A stretch of 64,000 nt of DNA from Slackia faecicanis (GTDB taxonomy: Bacteria; Actinomycetota; Coriobacteriia; Coriobacteriales; Eggerthellaceae), in NCBI RefSeq assembly GCF_003725295.1, contig NZ_QICB01000001.1:186001-250000 (forward strand), in the 5' to 3' direction. The notes under the pieces were generated by a model. It was given only the letters and a program-made list of their open reading frames with translations. It had not been told where the DNA came from and did not search any database. Shown here piece after piece: positions 33,442 through 42,048 of the stretch; the first letter of the stretch is position 1; every line of letters begins with the position of its first letter. The position numbers and the translations under genes were made by a program.

Positions 33442-34842
33442 ATGCTTCTTCAAGCCGAGCCTTTCGGGGCGGGCGGCATGAATCAGCATGAAGACGACAG
33501 GGGGCATCCGGTGGCCGAATCCGATCTTACCCGCGAACAGAAAAGCGGCGCAGGGGAAAGCCCGATCGGCCGTTTCGGCTGCGATGCCATGCAGCAAGAC
33601 GAAGGCGTTGCGGCGGCCGAGCCGTTCGTCGTGTTCGTGATGCACGCTTCGGTAGGGTCGGGACACCGAAGCGCCGCGCTGGCCGTGGCAGAAGCGTTCG
33701 AGGCGCTGAAAGCCTCGGGCGACGAGCGCGTTCCCTCCGATGCCGAGATAGAGGTCATCGATATCCTCGATTACGGCCGCGTTCCGATCGACGGCGACAA
33801 AACCGCCTCCATGTTCACGGGCCCCACAAGGCCGATCTACGACATCACATGGCGCTACACGCTTACCGGCAGGCTTCTCTGGGGCGGCGGAACGGCGTGG
33901 TCGCACATCATGTTCGGAAAGCTCACCGAATACGTCGAGCGACGCAAGCCGTCCGTGGTCGTCTGCACGCATATCACCGCGGCGAACGCCGTCGTAGGCG
34001 CGCGCATGCTCACGGGCCAGCGTTTTCCCATCGTCTGCGTGCCGACCGATTACGAAATCGAGGGCTTGTGGCCCCATAAAGAAACCGATTTGTTCTGCGT
34101 GGCCACCGAAGCCATGGCAGAAACCCTGCGTCCGCGCAAAGTGCCCGAGCACAAGATGGAAATAACCGGCATCCCGGTGCGCGGCGGGCTGGGGGAGGAA
34201 TACGACATCGCGGCCGTCCGCGCCGAACTCGGGCTTCCGCTCGACAAGACCCTCGTGCTCGTCATGGCAGGCGCCCACCTGCCGCAACCGTATGTTCGCT
34301 TCCGCGCCACGATGGACGAAACGCTTTCGTATCTCAAGGGCCTGCCCGGCATGCACTTCGTCTTCCTTCCCGGAAGAGACGAAGAATACGCCGTGCATCT
34401 CGAACGCCAACGCGAAGCCATGTCGATCGACAACATGAGCATCCTCGGCTACGTCGACAAGATGCCTGCGCTCATGGCGGCCAGCGACCTCGCCATCTGC
34501 AAGTCGGGAGGGCTGACGGTCACCGAATGCCTGTGCGCCCGCCTGCCCATGGTGCTTCTCGGCCATTCGTACGGCCAGGAGAAAGCCAATACCCGCATGC
34601 TCACGTCGCTCGGCGTCGGCATGCACGTCACCACGGCGCGCGAACTGCTCGGTGCCCTGCGGCACCTGCACGCCAATCCTTCGAGCCTGCATGCCATGCT
34701 CGTCAACGGAGAAATCCTGAGGCGTCCGAATGCCGCCTTCGATATCGCCGACGCGTCGTTGCGTTTGATCGGCTCGGTCGATGAGCCCAAGAAGCACTTC
34801 ATCGAGCTGTACTGGGGAGGAAAGCCCGCCCACACGCGCTAG
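33442..34842 (+). CDS. Diacylglycerol glucosyltransferase / MGDG synthase-like GT28 family protein
   Basis: Up to 466 residues. 'HASVGSGHRSAALAVAEAF' is the N-terminal motif of MGDG synthases and processive diacylglycerol glucosyltransferases (UgtP-like), followed by 'CVPTDYEIEGLW' and a C-terminal GT-B donor site ('CKSGGLTVTECL', 'PMVLLGHSYGQEKANT'). It should build membrane glycolipids at the inner membrane face. The start is uncertain: ATG 33442 has no ribosome site, ATG 33478 has GGGGCGGGCGGC, and GTG 33511 has AGGGGG 6 nt upstream and is the best by spacing. All begin before the conserved domain. Confidence 0.85.
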   Translation: MLLQAEPFGAGGMNQHEDDRGHPVAESDLTREQKSGAGESPIGRFGCDAMQQDEGVAAAEPFVVFVMHASVGSGHRSAALAVAEAFEALKASGDERVPSDAEIEVIDILDYGRVPIDGDKTASMFTGPTRPIYDITWRYTLTGRLLWGGGTAWSHIMFGKLTEYVERRKPSVVVCTHITAANAVVGARMLTGQRFPIVCVPTDYEIEGLWPHKETDLFCVATEAMAETLRPRKVPEHKMEITGIPVRGGLGEEYDIAAVRAELGLPLDKTLVLVMAGAHLPQPYVRFRATMDETLSYLKGLPGMHFVFLPGRDEEYAVHLERQREAMSIDNMSILGYVDKMPALMAASDLAICKSGGLTVTECLCARLPMVLLGHSYGQEKANTRMLTSLGVGMHVTTARELLGALRHLHANPSSLHAMLVNGEILRRPNAAFDIADASLRLIGSVDEPKKHFIELYWGGKPAHTR

Positions 34843-34920
34843 CATCCGCCCATCGACAGCGCCGTCGCGCTGCGCTACCGTGAATGGCCGACCGATGATC
34901 GTTTCAAGAAAGGACGAGCC

Positions 34921-35298
34921 ATGATGTTTTTCGAACGAATCGGCGCCCGTTTCACGGAGTGCGAGAAAGACCGCTTCGTGATGGTCGCCCCCGTCGTCGA
35001 CGAAATGCTGCAACCCCAGGGCATCATCCACGGAGGCATGAGCGCATATCTCGCCGAAACTGTGGCGAGCGCCGCCGCGGGCTTCGCGCTCGACGACGAC
35101 CGATGCCACGTGGTCGGGCTCGATCTGACCAGCACGCATCTTCTGCCGGTCGCGGCGGGAGACACGGTGCGCAGCGTCGCGACGCCCGTACGGCGCGGCG
35201 GCCGCATCCAGGTTTGGAAGGTCGAGCAATTCAGGGAAAGCGACGGCGAGATGTTCAACGTCTCCCAACTCACGACCTACACCAAGCGCCCGCGATAG
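34921..35298 (+). CDS. PaaI-type hotdog-fold thioesterase
   Basis: A 125-residue acyl-CoA thioesterase-like protein. 'PQGIIHGGMSAYLAETVAS' (residues 32-50) has the hotdog-family HGG motif and the catalytic Glu/Asp position on the long helix. PaaI relatives hydrolyse aryl-acetyl-CoA or DHNA-CoA; aryl-CoA genes and a menA-like gene are elsewhere in this window but not adjacent. The ATG follows AAAGGACGAGCC. It lies upstream of the hydrogenase operon in the same direction, separated by 174 nt with a promoter-like element and hairpin. Confidence 0.85.
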   Translation: MMFFERIGARFTECEKDRFVMVAPVVDEMLQPQGIIHGGMSAYLAETVASAAAGFALDDDRCHVVGLDLTSTHLLPVAAGDTVRSVATPVRRGGRIQVWKVEQFRESDGEMFNVSQLTTYTKRPR

Positions 35299-35400
35299 CC
35301 TCCTGATCGCCGGCGCCGTCGACACGGCATCCATTCGCCGATAAGCATCGACCCCAAACGTGATCGAATCGGTGGCACTTCGTACACGGATGATCCACTT

Positions 35401-35409
35401 TGATAGAGT
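35401..35409 (+). promoter_or_regulatory. Possible extended -10 for the ech operon
   Basis: TGATAGAGT fits TGnTAnnnT and lies about 65 nt upstream of the first ech start codon, immediately before a hairpin. Confidence 0.35.
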
Positions 35410-35412
35410 ACC

Positions 35413-35440
35413 GAGCGGCGAGGTCTTCTCGCCGCTTTTC
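35413..35440 (+). terminator. Hairpin with T-tract in the ech leader
   Basis: GCGGCGA (35415-35421) pairs with TCGCCGC (35429-35435) and is followed by TTTTCGTT. It is either the terminator of the thioesterase gene or, if transcription starts at the -10 just upstream, an attenuator of the hydrogenase operon. Confidence 0.55.
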
Positions 35441-35472
35441 GTTGTACCGTCCGTGCGAAGGAGGAGGAACCG

Positions 35473-38334
35473 ATGGAGTTGATTGTTTCCCTCGTGGGCG
35501 TGCCCTGTCTCGCGGCGCTGCTGATGCTGGCAGTGCGCTGCGACAAGGCTCGAAACGTATTGGCCGTGGCGTCCGTCGCGGCGATCGGCTTGCTGTCAGT
35601 CGTGTTCGCGGTTCGCTATCTGGGCGAAAGCCCCGTGTATTTCGTGCTTCCCGAATCGACTGCCGGCGTATTGGGAATCGTCAATTTCTTGATCGAGATT
35701 GCCGTCGGGGCCTTCATTCTCGCCTACGCGATCCGCTACAAGCGCATGCTGGCGCTCGGATTGGCGCTGGTGCAGCTCGTCATGGCCGTCTGGATCGAGG
35801 TGTCGGTCCTTGCGGGCCACGAGTTCTCCACCCAGATGCGCGTCGACCAGCTCTCGGTCATCATGGCCCTCATCATCGGCATCGTGGGCTCCGGCATCTG
35901 CGTCTACGCCCTTGGATACATGAAGGATTTCCAGGAGCACCATCCCGAGCAGAAGGACCGCCGCCCGTGGTTCTTCGCGCTCATGTTCGCGTTCCTCGCG
36001 GCCATGTTCAATATCGTCTTCAGCGACAACATGGCATGGATCTATACCGCATGGGAAGTCACCACGCTGTGCTCGTTCCTGCTCATCGGCTTCACCAAGA
36101 CCGACGAAGCCATCAATAACGCATTCCGCCAGATCGTGATGAACATGCTCGGCGGCGTGGCGTTCCAGGTCGCCATCGCGTTCGCGGCGCTCAACGGATT
36201 GCCGCTCGTGTTCAGCGAATTCCTCATGGCGGGCGCCATGTCGGCCGGCACGGCCGCTGCCGCCCTGTTCGCCGTTCCCGTGGTGCTGCTCGCCTTCGCG
36301 GGCATGACCAAGGCGGCCCAGATGCCGTTCCATACGTGGCTTCTCGGAGCCATGGTCGCTCCTACGCCCACGAGCGCCCTGCTGCACTCCTCCACGATGG
36401 TGAAGGCGGGCGTGTTCCTGCTGATCAAGCTGTCGCCGCTGTTCCTGGTCTTTCCGATCGCATCGGGCATGGTCGTCATCGTGGGCGGCCTGACCTTCCT
36501 GTTCTGCTCGTTCTTGGCCATCTCGCAGAGCAACGCCAAGCGCGTGCTCGCATACTCGACGATCGCCAACCTGGGCCTGATCACCGCCTGCGCGGGTGTC
36601 GGCACGCCTGAGGCGATCTGGGCCGCGATCTTCTTGGTGGTCTTCCATGCCGTGGCGAAAAGCCTGCTGTTCCTGTGCGTCGGCACCGCCGAGCACCATA
36701 TCGGCAGCCGCAACATCGAAGACATGGACGAGCTCTTCGAGCGCATGCCGCGTCTGGCTCGCTTCATGATGCTCGGCATCATGACCATGTTCATCGCTCC
36801 CTTCGGCATGCTGGTCTCCAAGTGGGCGACGCTCGTTTCGTTCGCCACCACCGGCCAGGTGCTCCTGCTGGTCCTGCTGGCATTCGGCAGCGCGGCCACC
36901 TTCATGTTCTGGGGCAAGTGGCTCGGCAAGCTCGCCGGCATCGCCGCGCATCGCGAAAGCGAGGAGGTCACGGTCAACAAGACCGAGTGGAGCGCGATCA
37001 TTTTGATGGCCGTCCTGGTCGTGGCCTGCTGCGTCGGCATGCCCTTCATCTCCTCCGCGTTCGTCGAGCCGTACCTGGCAGGCGTCTACGGCATGGCCCC
37101 GCTCGCCATCGGCTTCGACAACATGGCGATCATGGCGATCATCGTGGCCTTCATCGTCGTGGTGCTGTTCGGCACGCTCGGCAAGGCTAAGAAAAAGGTT
37201 GTTCCCGTCTACATGGCAGGCATCACCGTCGACTCTTCGAAGCGCGTCTTCAAGGGCGCCCTCGGCGGCGAGCGCGAGGCCACCTCGCGCAACTGGTACC
37301 TCGAAGGCATCTTCGGCGAGAAACGCCTCGACAAGCCCGCCACCATCGTCACCGCAGCCGTGCTCGTCGTCTGCCTCGTCGCGAGCATCTTCGCGGGCGG
37401 CACGCTCGGCTCCGTCTCGCTGCCCATGTATCTGCAGACCGCTTCGCTGAACGAAAGCGTGTTCTCCACGCTGATCGGCATCGTCGTGTTTCTCGTCGTC
37501 GGCCCCGTTCTCGGATGCCTGCTGGCGGGCCTCGACCGCATCATCAGCGCCCGCATGCAGGGCCGTGTCGGCCCTCCGCTGCTGCAGCCGTATTACGACG
37601 TGCGCAAGCTCATCGCCAAAGATGACGTGAGCGTCAACACGGTCGAAGGCACCTACATCACCATGGCGCTCATCTTCACGCTGATCGCCGGCGGCGTGTT
37701 CTTCGGCGGCGGCAACTTCCTGATGTGCGTGTTCCTGGTCACGTTGTCGGCTTTGTTCTTCATCCTGGCAGCCTACTCGTCGCGCTCGCCGTATGCCGAA
37801 ATCGGCGCCGACCGCGAAATCCTGCAGGTCATGTCCTACGAGCCCATGATCTTGTTCGTCGCGGTGGGCATGCTGCTCACCATGGGCACCTTCGATGTGG
37901 CGGGCCTGTTCCACGGCAGCGCCCCGATGATCGTCGCCGCATGGCCAATCTTCATCGGACTGCTTTTCGTGCTGACCATCAAGCTGCGCAAATCGCCGTT
38001 CGACCTTTCGTATTCGCACCATGCCCACCAGGAGCTCGTCAAAGGCGTGACCACCGAGATGTCCGGCCGCACGCTCGCCAAGGTGGAAGTGATGCACTGG
38101 TGCGAGAACGTGTTGTTCATGGCCTGGGTCGCGATGTTCTTCGTCTGGTCTAACCCGGCATCCATCGCCCTCGCCGTGGTCGTGGCCGCAGCGGTCTATT
38201 TCCTCGAGATCTGGATCGACAACAACTTCGCGCGCGTGAAGTGGCAGTCCTGCCTGAAGTGGGCCTGGATCGTCTCGCTCGTCGCGGGCCTCGTCAATAT
38301 CCTCGGTCTCGTGCTGTACATCATCTTCGCGTAG
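35473..38334 (+). CDS. Fused EchA-EchB membrane subunit of an Ech-type hydrogenase
   Basis: A 953-residue membrane protein combining two subunits that are normally separate. Residues 1 to about 570 are an antiporter-like NuoL/EchA module ('AWEVTTLCSF' and the 'KAAQMPFHTWLLGAMVAPTP' Lys/His region). A hydrophilic stretch (about 570-615) leads to a NuoH/EchB module with 'ISARMQGRVGPPLLQPYYD' near 688 and 'SPYAEIGADREI' near 775. Together they should couple ferredoxin-driven H2 formation to ion pumping. The frame is continuous with no internal ribosome site needed. It is the first gene of a five-gene operon and follows GGAGGAGG. EchA/EchB identity rests on motifs and on the following genes. Confidence 0.88.
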   Translation: MELIVSLVGVPCLAALLMLAVRCDKARNVLAVASVAAIGLLSVVFAVRYLGESPVYFVLPESTAGVLGIVNFLIEIAVGAFILAYAIRYKRMLALGLALVQLVMAVWIEVSVLAGHEFSTQMRVDQLSVIMALIIGIVGSGICVYALGYMKDFQEHHPEQKDRRPWFFALMFAFLAAMFNIVFSDNMAWIYTAWEVTTLCSFLLIGFTKTDEAINNAFRQIVMNMLGGVAFQVAIAFAALNGLPLVFSEFLMAGAMSAGTAAAALFAVPVVLLAFAGMTKAAQMPFHTWLLGAMVAPTPTSALLHSSTMVKAGVFLLIKLSPLFLVFPIASGMVVIVGGLTFLFCSFLAISQSNAKRVLAYSTIANLGLITACAGVGTPEAIWAAIFLVVFHAVAKSLLFLCVGTAEHHIGSRNIEDMDELFERMPRLARFMMLGIMTMFIAPFGMLVSKWATLVSFATTGQVLLLVLLAFGSAATFMFWGKWLGKLAGIAAHRESEEVTVNKTEWSAIILMAVLVVACCVGMPFISSAFVEPYLAGVYGMAPLAIGFDNMAIMAIIVAFIVVVLFGTLGKAKKKVVPVYMAGITVDSSKRVFKGALGGEREATSRNWYLEGIFGEKRLDKPATIVTAAVLVVCLVASIFAGGTLGSVSLPMYLQTASLNESVFSTLIGIVVFLVVGPVLGCLLAGLDRIISARMQGRVGPPLLQPYYDVRKLIAKDDVSVNTVEGTYITMALIFTLIAGGVFFGGGNFLMCVFLVTLSALFFILAAYSSRSPYAEIGADREILQVMSYEPMILFVAVGMLLTMGTFDVAGLFHGSAPMIVAAWPIFIGLLFVLTIKLRKSPFDLSYSHHAHQELVKGVTTEMSGRTLAKVEVMHWCENVLFMAWVAMFFVWSNPASIALAVVVAAAVYFLEIWIDNNFARVKWQSCLKWAWIVSLVAGLVNILGLVLYIIFA

Positions 38335-38343
38335 GAGCCAATC

Positions 38344-38790
38344 ATGAGCAGTGTTTCCAAATCGCCCTGGGTCATCCATTACGATGGCAGCAGCTGTAAC
38401 GGCTGCGATATCGAAGTGCTCGCCGCATTGACGCCGCTCTACGACGTCGAACGGTTCGGCATCATCAACACCGGCAACCCCAAGCACGCCGACATCTTCC
38501 TCGTCACCGGGTCGGTGAACGAGCAGAACATCGACGTGGTCAAAGAGATCTATGACCAGATGGTCGAGCCGAAGGTCGTCGTGGCATGCGGCATCTGCGC
38601 ATGCTCGGCGGGCATCTTCCACGACTGCTACAACATCATCGGCGGCGTGGACAAGGCCATCCCGGTCGATGTTTACGTGCCGGGATGCGCGGTGCGCCCC
38701 GAAGCGATCATCGACGGCGTCGTGCAGGGCCTCGGCATCCTTGAAGAAAAATCGAAGGCGCTCGCGGCCTCGAAGAAGAAAGGGGAGTAG
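38344..38790 (+). CDS. echC: Ech hydrogenase small subunit (EchC/NuoB-like)
   Basis: A 148-residue NuoB-family protein holding the proximal [4Fe-4S] cluster next to the [NiFe] site. 'GSSCNGCDIE' supplies Cys18 and Cys21; 'VVACGICACS' (Cys82, 85, 87) and 'PGCAVRPEAI' (Cys115) supply the other ligands. This is the compact form found in group 4 hydrogenases. It starts 9 nt after the EchAB fusion gene. The last 20 residues are Lys/Ala-rich. Confidence 0.9.
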   Translation: MSSVSKSPWVIHYDGSSCNGCDIEVLAALTPLYDVERFGIINTGNPKHADIFLVTGSVNEQNIDVVKEIYDQMVEPKVVVACGICACSAGIFHDCYNIIGGVDKAIPVDVYVPGCAVRPEAIIDGVVQGLGILEEKSKALAASKKKGE

Positions 38791-38793
38791 ACC

Positions 38794-39456
38794 ATGGCCT
38801 TGCATACCACGTTCGAAACCATCCAGACGGCCGACCTGCTCGCGCTCGCCGAAAAGAAGCGCGATGAAGGCTATCGCTTCGTCCAGATGCTGTGCGTCAA
38901 CACGGAGCAGGGCATCGACGCCCTCTACGCCTTCATGAAAGATGACCGCCTGGAGAACTACACCATCTGCGGCATCGATACGGCCGTCGAAACCGTTCCG
39001 TCGGTCACGGGCTTCTTCCTCGCCGCCTTCCCGTTCGAAAACGAGGCGCACGACCTATTCGGCCTGAACGTCACCGACATCGCCATCGATTTCGCCGGCA
39101 ACTTCTACAAGGTGGCCATGGACAAGCCTATGACCGTCATCTCGCCGGCGCAGAAGGCGGCACGTGAAAAGGCTGCTAAAATCGCGGCCGCCAAGGCCGC
39201 GAAGGCCGCCGGCAAAGACAAGCCGGCCGACGATATCGAAGCCAAACTCGCGGGCATGGACCCCGAGAAAGCGGCCAAGGTGCGCGCCGCCATGGAGGCG
39301 AAGGCGGCCAAGGAAAAAGCCGCGGCGGAAAGCGCGAAGCGCGACGAGCTCGAAGCGAAGCTCGCAGGCATGGACCCGGAAAAGGCCGCCAAAGTGCGCG
39401 CGGCCATGGAAGCGAAGGCGGCGCGCGTTGCCGCCGAGAAGAAAGGCGGCGAATAG
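38794..39456 (+). CDS. echD: Ech hydrogenase EchD/NuoC-like subunit with repeated helical tail
   Basis: A 220-residue protein. Residues 1 to about 115 are a NuoC-like domain ('ENEAHDLFGLNVTDIAIDF' is the family end motif). The remainder is an Ala/Lys/Glu-rich helical tail containing two copies of a 24-residue unit beginning 'EAKLAGMDPEKAAKVRAAM' (residues 149-172 and 187-210), separated by a charged spacer. Typical EchD proteins lack this tail. It probably forms a long helix or coiled coil; the partner is unknown. The gene lies 3 nt after echC and 1 nt before echE. Confidence 0.88.
   Translation: MALHTTFETIQTADLLALAEKKRDEGYRFVQMLCVNTEQGIDALYAFMKDDRLENYTICGIDTAVETVPSVTGFFLAAFPFENEAHDLFGLNVTDIAIDFAGNFYKVAMDKPMTVISPAQKAAREKAAKIAAAKAAKAAGKDKPADDIEAKLAGMDPEKAAKVRAAMEAKAAKEKAAAESAKRDELEAKLAGMDPEKAAKVRAAMEAKAARVAAEKKGGE
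39238..39423 (+). repeat. Two-copy 72-nt repeat in the echD 3' end
   Basis: Units 39238-39309 and 39352-39423 encode the same 24 residues but differ at many third codon positions, so the peptide rather than the DNA is conserved. Start-to-start distance is 114 nt (38 codons). Confidence 0.85.
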
Positions 39457-39457
39457 C

Positions 39458-40546
39458 ATGGGCAAAGCGACGGTCATCCCCTTCGGCCCGCAGCACCCGG
39501 TGCTGCCCGAGCCGCTCCATCTCGACCTGGTGGTGGAAGACGAGCGCGTCATCGAGGCCATCCCTCAGATCGGCTTCATCCACCGCGGTCTCGAAAAGCT
39601 CGTGGAAACGCGCGACATCCATCAGTTCATCTATGTCGCCGAACGCATCTGCGGCATCTGCAGCTTCGGCCATTCGCTTGGTTACGCCGAAACGGTCGAA
39701 GACCTCATGGGCGTCGAGGTTCCCAAGCGCGCCGAATACATCCGCGTGATCTTGCACGAGCTTTCGCGCATGCACTCCCATTTGCTGTGGATGGGACTTG
39801 CGGCCGACGCCTTCGGCTTCGAGAGCCTGTTCATGCACTGCTGGCGTCTGCGCGAGCGCGTGCTCGACATCTTCGAGGCCACTACGGGCGGCCGCGTCAT
39901 CCTGTCGGCCGTCTGCATCGGCGGCGTGAACCGCGATATCGACGACGTCATGATGAAGGCTATCATCGACAAGATCGACAGCATCGAGTCCGAATACAAA
40001 GAGATCACGGACACCTTCCTGAAAGACTCCTCTGTGAAAAGCAGGCTCGTCGGAGTGGGCCACATCTCCAAAGAAGAGGCCGAAGCCCTGTGCATGGTCG
40101 GCCCGTTCGCCCGCGCCTCCAACGTGGCCTACGACGCGCGCATGCTCGGACGCGGCGGCTACGGCGACCTGGAAGGCTTCGAGCCCATCCTTTCCGACGA
40201 AGGCGACTGCTACGCCCGCTGCAAAGTGCGCGCCCTGGAAGTGAACCAGTCGATCGCCATCATCAAAGAGCTGGCCGCCAAGATGCCCCACGACGGCATC
40301 GGCGAGAAGAGCAAGCTCACGCCTCCTGCGGGCTCGCAGGCAGCAAGCGTGCTCGAACAGCCGCGCGGCGAATGCTACTACTACGCGCGCGGCAACGGCT
40401 CCAAGAACCTCGACCGCATGCGTATGCGCACGCCCACCAGCCAGAACCTCGCCGGCATGGTGAAGGCGCTCGAAGGATGCGACCTGGCCGACGTGCCCAT
40501 GGTCATCCTGACTATCGATCCGTGTATCAGCTGCTCTGAAAGGTAG
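39458..40546 (+). CDS. echE: Ech-type [NiFe] hydrogenase large subunit (EchE)
   Basis: A 362-residue catalytic subunit. All four nickel ligands are visible: Cys65 and Cys68 in 'ERICGICSFGHS', and Cys356 and Cys359 in 'IDPCISCSER'. These set it apart from the related NuoD, which lacks them. The protein ends three residues after the last cysteine, so no removable C-terminal peptide is present, as reported for some membrane-bound hydrogenases. It should reduce protons to H2 with electrons from EchF/EchC. No maturation (hyp) genes are in the window. Confidence 0.93.
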   Translation: MGKATVIPFGPQHPVLPEPLHLDLVVEDERVIEAIPQIGFIHRGLEKLVETRDIHQFIYVAERICGICSFGHSLGYAETVEDLMGVEVPKRAEYIRVILHELSRMHSHLLWMGLAADAFGFESLFMHCWRLRERVLDIFEATTGGRVILSAVCIGGVNRDIDDVMMKAIIDKIDSIESEYKEITDTFLKDSSVKSRLVGVGHISKEEAEALCMVGPFARASNVAYDARMLGRGGYGDLEGFEPILSDEGDCYARCKVRALEVNQSIAIIKELAAKMPHDGIGEKSKLTPPAGSQAASVLEQPRGECYYYARGNGSKNLDRMRMRTPTSQNLAGMVKALEGCDLADVPMVILTIDPCISCSER

Positions 40547-40553
40547 GAACGCG

Positions 40554-41003
40554 ATGGGAAACTTCAAACTGGGGAAGATGACCCTGCGTTCGCTGTTCAA
40601 GAAGCCGGAAACCATCATGTATCCGGCGCAGACGCGCTATCAGCCCGAGGGTCTCAAGGGCCAGGTGCTCAACGATATCGACGCGTGCATCCTGTGCGGC
40701 ATCTGCGAAAAGCGCTGCCCGACCGACGCCATCAAGGTGGCTAAGAAAGACGGCTGCTGGCAGATCGATCGTTTCAGGTGCGTCCAGTGCGGAACCTGCG
40801 TGCGCGAGTGCCCGAAGGATTCCTTGACGATGGATCCGAATTACCCGGCGCCCGCTGCGCAGAAGAGCATCGATGCGCTGCATAAGCCCGAGCCTTCCGA
40901 GGACGAAAAGGCGGTCGTTGCCGCCAAGGAGGCCGAAAAGGCCGCGCGGATCGAAGCCGCGCTCGCCGCGAAAGCCGCCCGAGAGGCGGCCGGCGAACAA
41001 TAA
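40554..41003 (+). CDS. echF: Ech hydrogenase ferredoxin-like subunit (EchF)
   Basis: A 149-residue protein with two [4Fe-4S] motifs: 'CILCGICEKRCP' (Cys45, 48, 51, 55) and 'CVQCGTCVRECP' (Cys76, 79, 82, 86). It should accept electrons from soluble ferredoxin and hand them to EchC. The last 40 residues are Ala/Glu/Lys-rich ('AALAAKAAREAAGEQ'), similar in composition to the EchD tail but without the repeat. It is the last gene of the operon and ends 10 nt before a strong terminator. Confidence 0.92.
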   Translation: MGNFKLGKMTLRSLFKKPETIMYPAQTRYQPEGLKGQVLNDIDACILCGICEKRCPTDAIKVAKKDGCWQIDRFRCVQCGTCVRECPKDSLTMDPNYPAPAAQKSIDALHKPEPSEDEKAVVAAKEAEKAARIEAALAAKAAREAAGEQ

Positions 41004-41013
41004 GCCCGACCAG

Positions 41014-41056
41014 CGGGGCCCGATGCGCGATATGGCGCATCGGGCCCCGTTTGTTT
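41014..41056 (+). terminator. ech operon terminator
   Basis: A 15-bp perfect stem (41014-41028 with 41035-41049) and a 6-nt loop are followed by TTTGTTT. Confidence 0.85.
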
Positions 41057-41268
41057 CGGCGAGCGATGCCGGCACTTACACGAAAGGCGGGCCGCGATGC
41101 GCGACGCCGTCGTTTCGTGCATTGTTTCTCAACTTTTCTCAACGGCTCCGTGACGGTATCGCGAATATGGCCGACATAGGTTCTTCACGTACGAAAAGCC
41201 TGATACAATCGACAGCCGTTTGCCCGAAAGCGGCAGACGTCGTTCGGTTCGTTTTGAAAGAGATTTCC

Positions 41269-41895
41269 ATGGGGCAGCAGGAACAAGTCAGTAATAGAAT
41301 ATTCACGCTCGCGAACGTGATTTCGTTCATCAGGCTGTGTATGGTGCCTGCGTATCTCGTATTCCTCCTCGAAGGCCACGATATCCTCGCGACGTTCCTT
41401 TTCGCGTTGGCTGCGTCGACCGATTTCGTCGACGGCCAGCTCGCTCGCCGCACCCATACCGTTTCGCGTCTCGGCCAGCTGCTCGACCCTGCGGTCGACC
41501 GCATCCTCATGATCGCAGGCGTGGTGGGATTGCTGCTTGTGGGTCGTCTGCCTCTGTGGGTCATCGTCGTCGTAATCGCCCGCGACCTCTTTCTCCTGAT
41601 CGGCGGTGCGTGTCTACTGCGTTACAAGAAGCGTATCGCCGTGGTGTTTCCCGGCAAGGTGGCAACGACGCTTCTCTTTATCGGCTTCGCCGGCCTTTTG
41701 CTGAATTGGCCGATGATTCCCGGCCTCGGTCTTTGCGATTTCGCATGGCTTCCCGGCTTCAACGGGGAAGCCGTTTCGTGGGGCATCTGGTTCGTCTACG
41801 CGGGCCTCGTCACGGCCCTTGCCACGACGGCGGTCTATATCCATCGCGGCTGGCTTGCCCTGCAAGAAGTCCGGGCAGGAATCGCGGAGCGCTGA
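41269..41895 (+). CDS. CDP-alcohol phosphatidyltransferase (PgsA-like)
   Basis: A 208-residue membrane enzyme of phospholipid synthesis. The family signature D-X2-D-G-X2-A-R-X8-G-X3-D-X3-D is complete in 'TDFVDGQLARR' followed by 'RLGQLLDPAVDRI'. Most likely it joins CDP-diacylglycerol to glycerol-3-phosphate (PgsA), but inositol phosphate or other acceptors are possible in actinobacteria. Several hydrophobic segments follow. The start at 41269 has AAAGAGA upstream; a TACAAT element around 41203-41208 may be its -10. Longer upstream in-frame starts lack ribosome sites. Confidence 0.85.
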   Translation: MGQQEQVSNRIFTLANVISFIRLCMVPAYLVFLLEGHDILATFLFALAASTDFVDGQLARRTHTVSRLGQLLDPAVDRILMIAGVVGLLLVGRLPLWVIVVVIARDLFLLIGGACLLRYKKRIAVVFPGKVATTLLFIGFAGLLLNWPMIPGLGLCDFAWLPGFNGEAVSWGIWFVYAGLVTALATTAVYIHRGWLALQEVRAGIAER

Positions 41896-42048
41896 TTCGC
41901 GCCACGATTTCTCCGGTTTATACGCATTCGTGCAAAATCAGGTCAATTCACGCGATTTTAACTTCACGAATCCACTCTACTAGACTAGAGTATAAAAGCG
42001 GCGGGCGACACGTCGTCCGCTGTGTACGTGAAGAGAAAGGAATCGCCG

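Noticed and set aside
35596-39051. 1151-codon minus-strand frame opposite the ech genes
   Set aside because: An extreme His/Asp/Glu-rich translation, the mirror of hydrophobic codons in the membrane subunit.
39238-39423. Phase-variable tandem DNA repeat in echD
   Set aside because: The two copies are separated by 42 nt and differ at many wobble positions, so slippage or recombination is unlikely to be their role.
35473-41003. Reading the cluster as part of respiratory complex I
   Set aside because: The large subunit has both Cys pairs for nickel (CGIC and DPCxxC), and only the six Ech modules are present, so a hydrogenase fits better.
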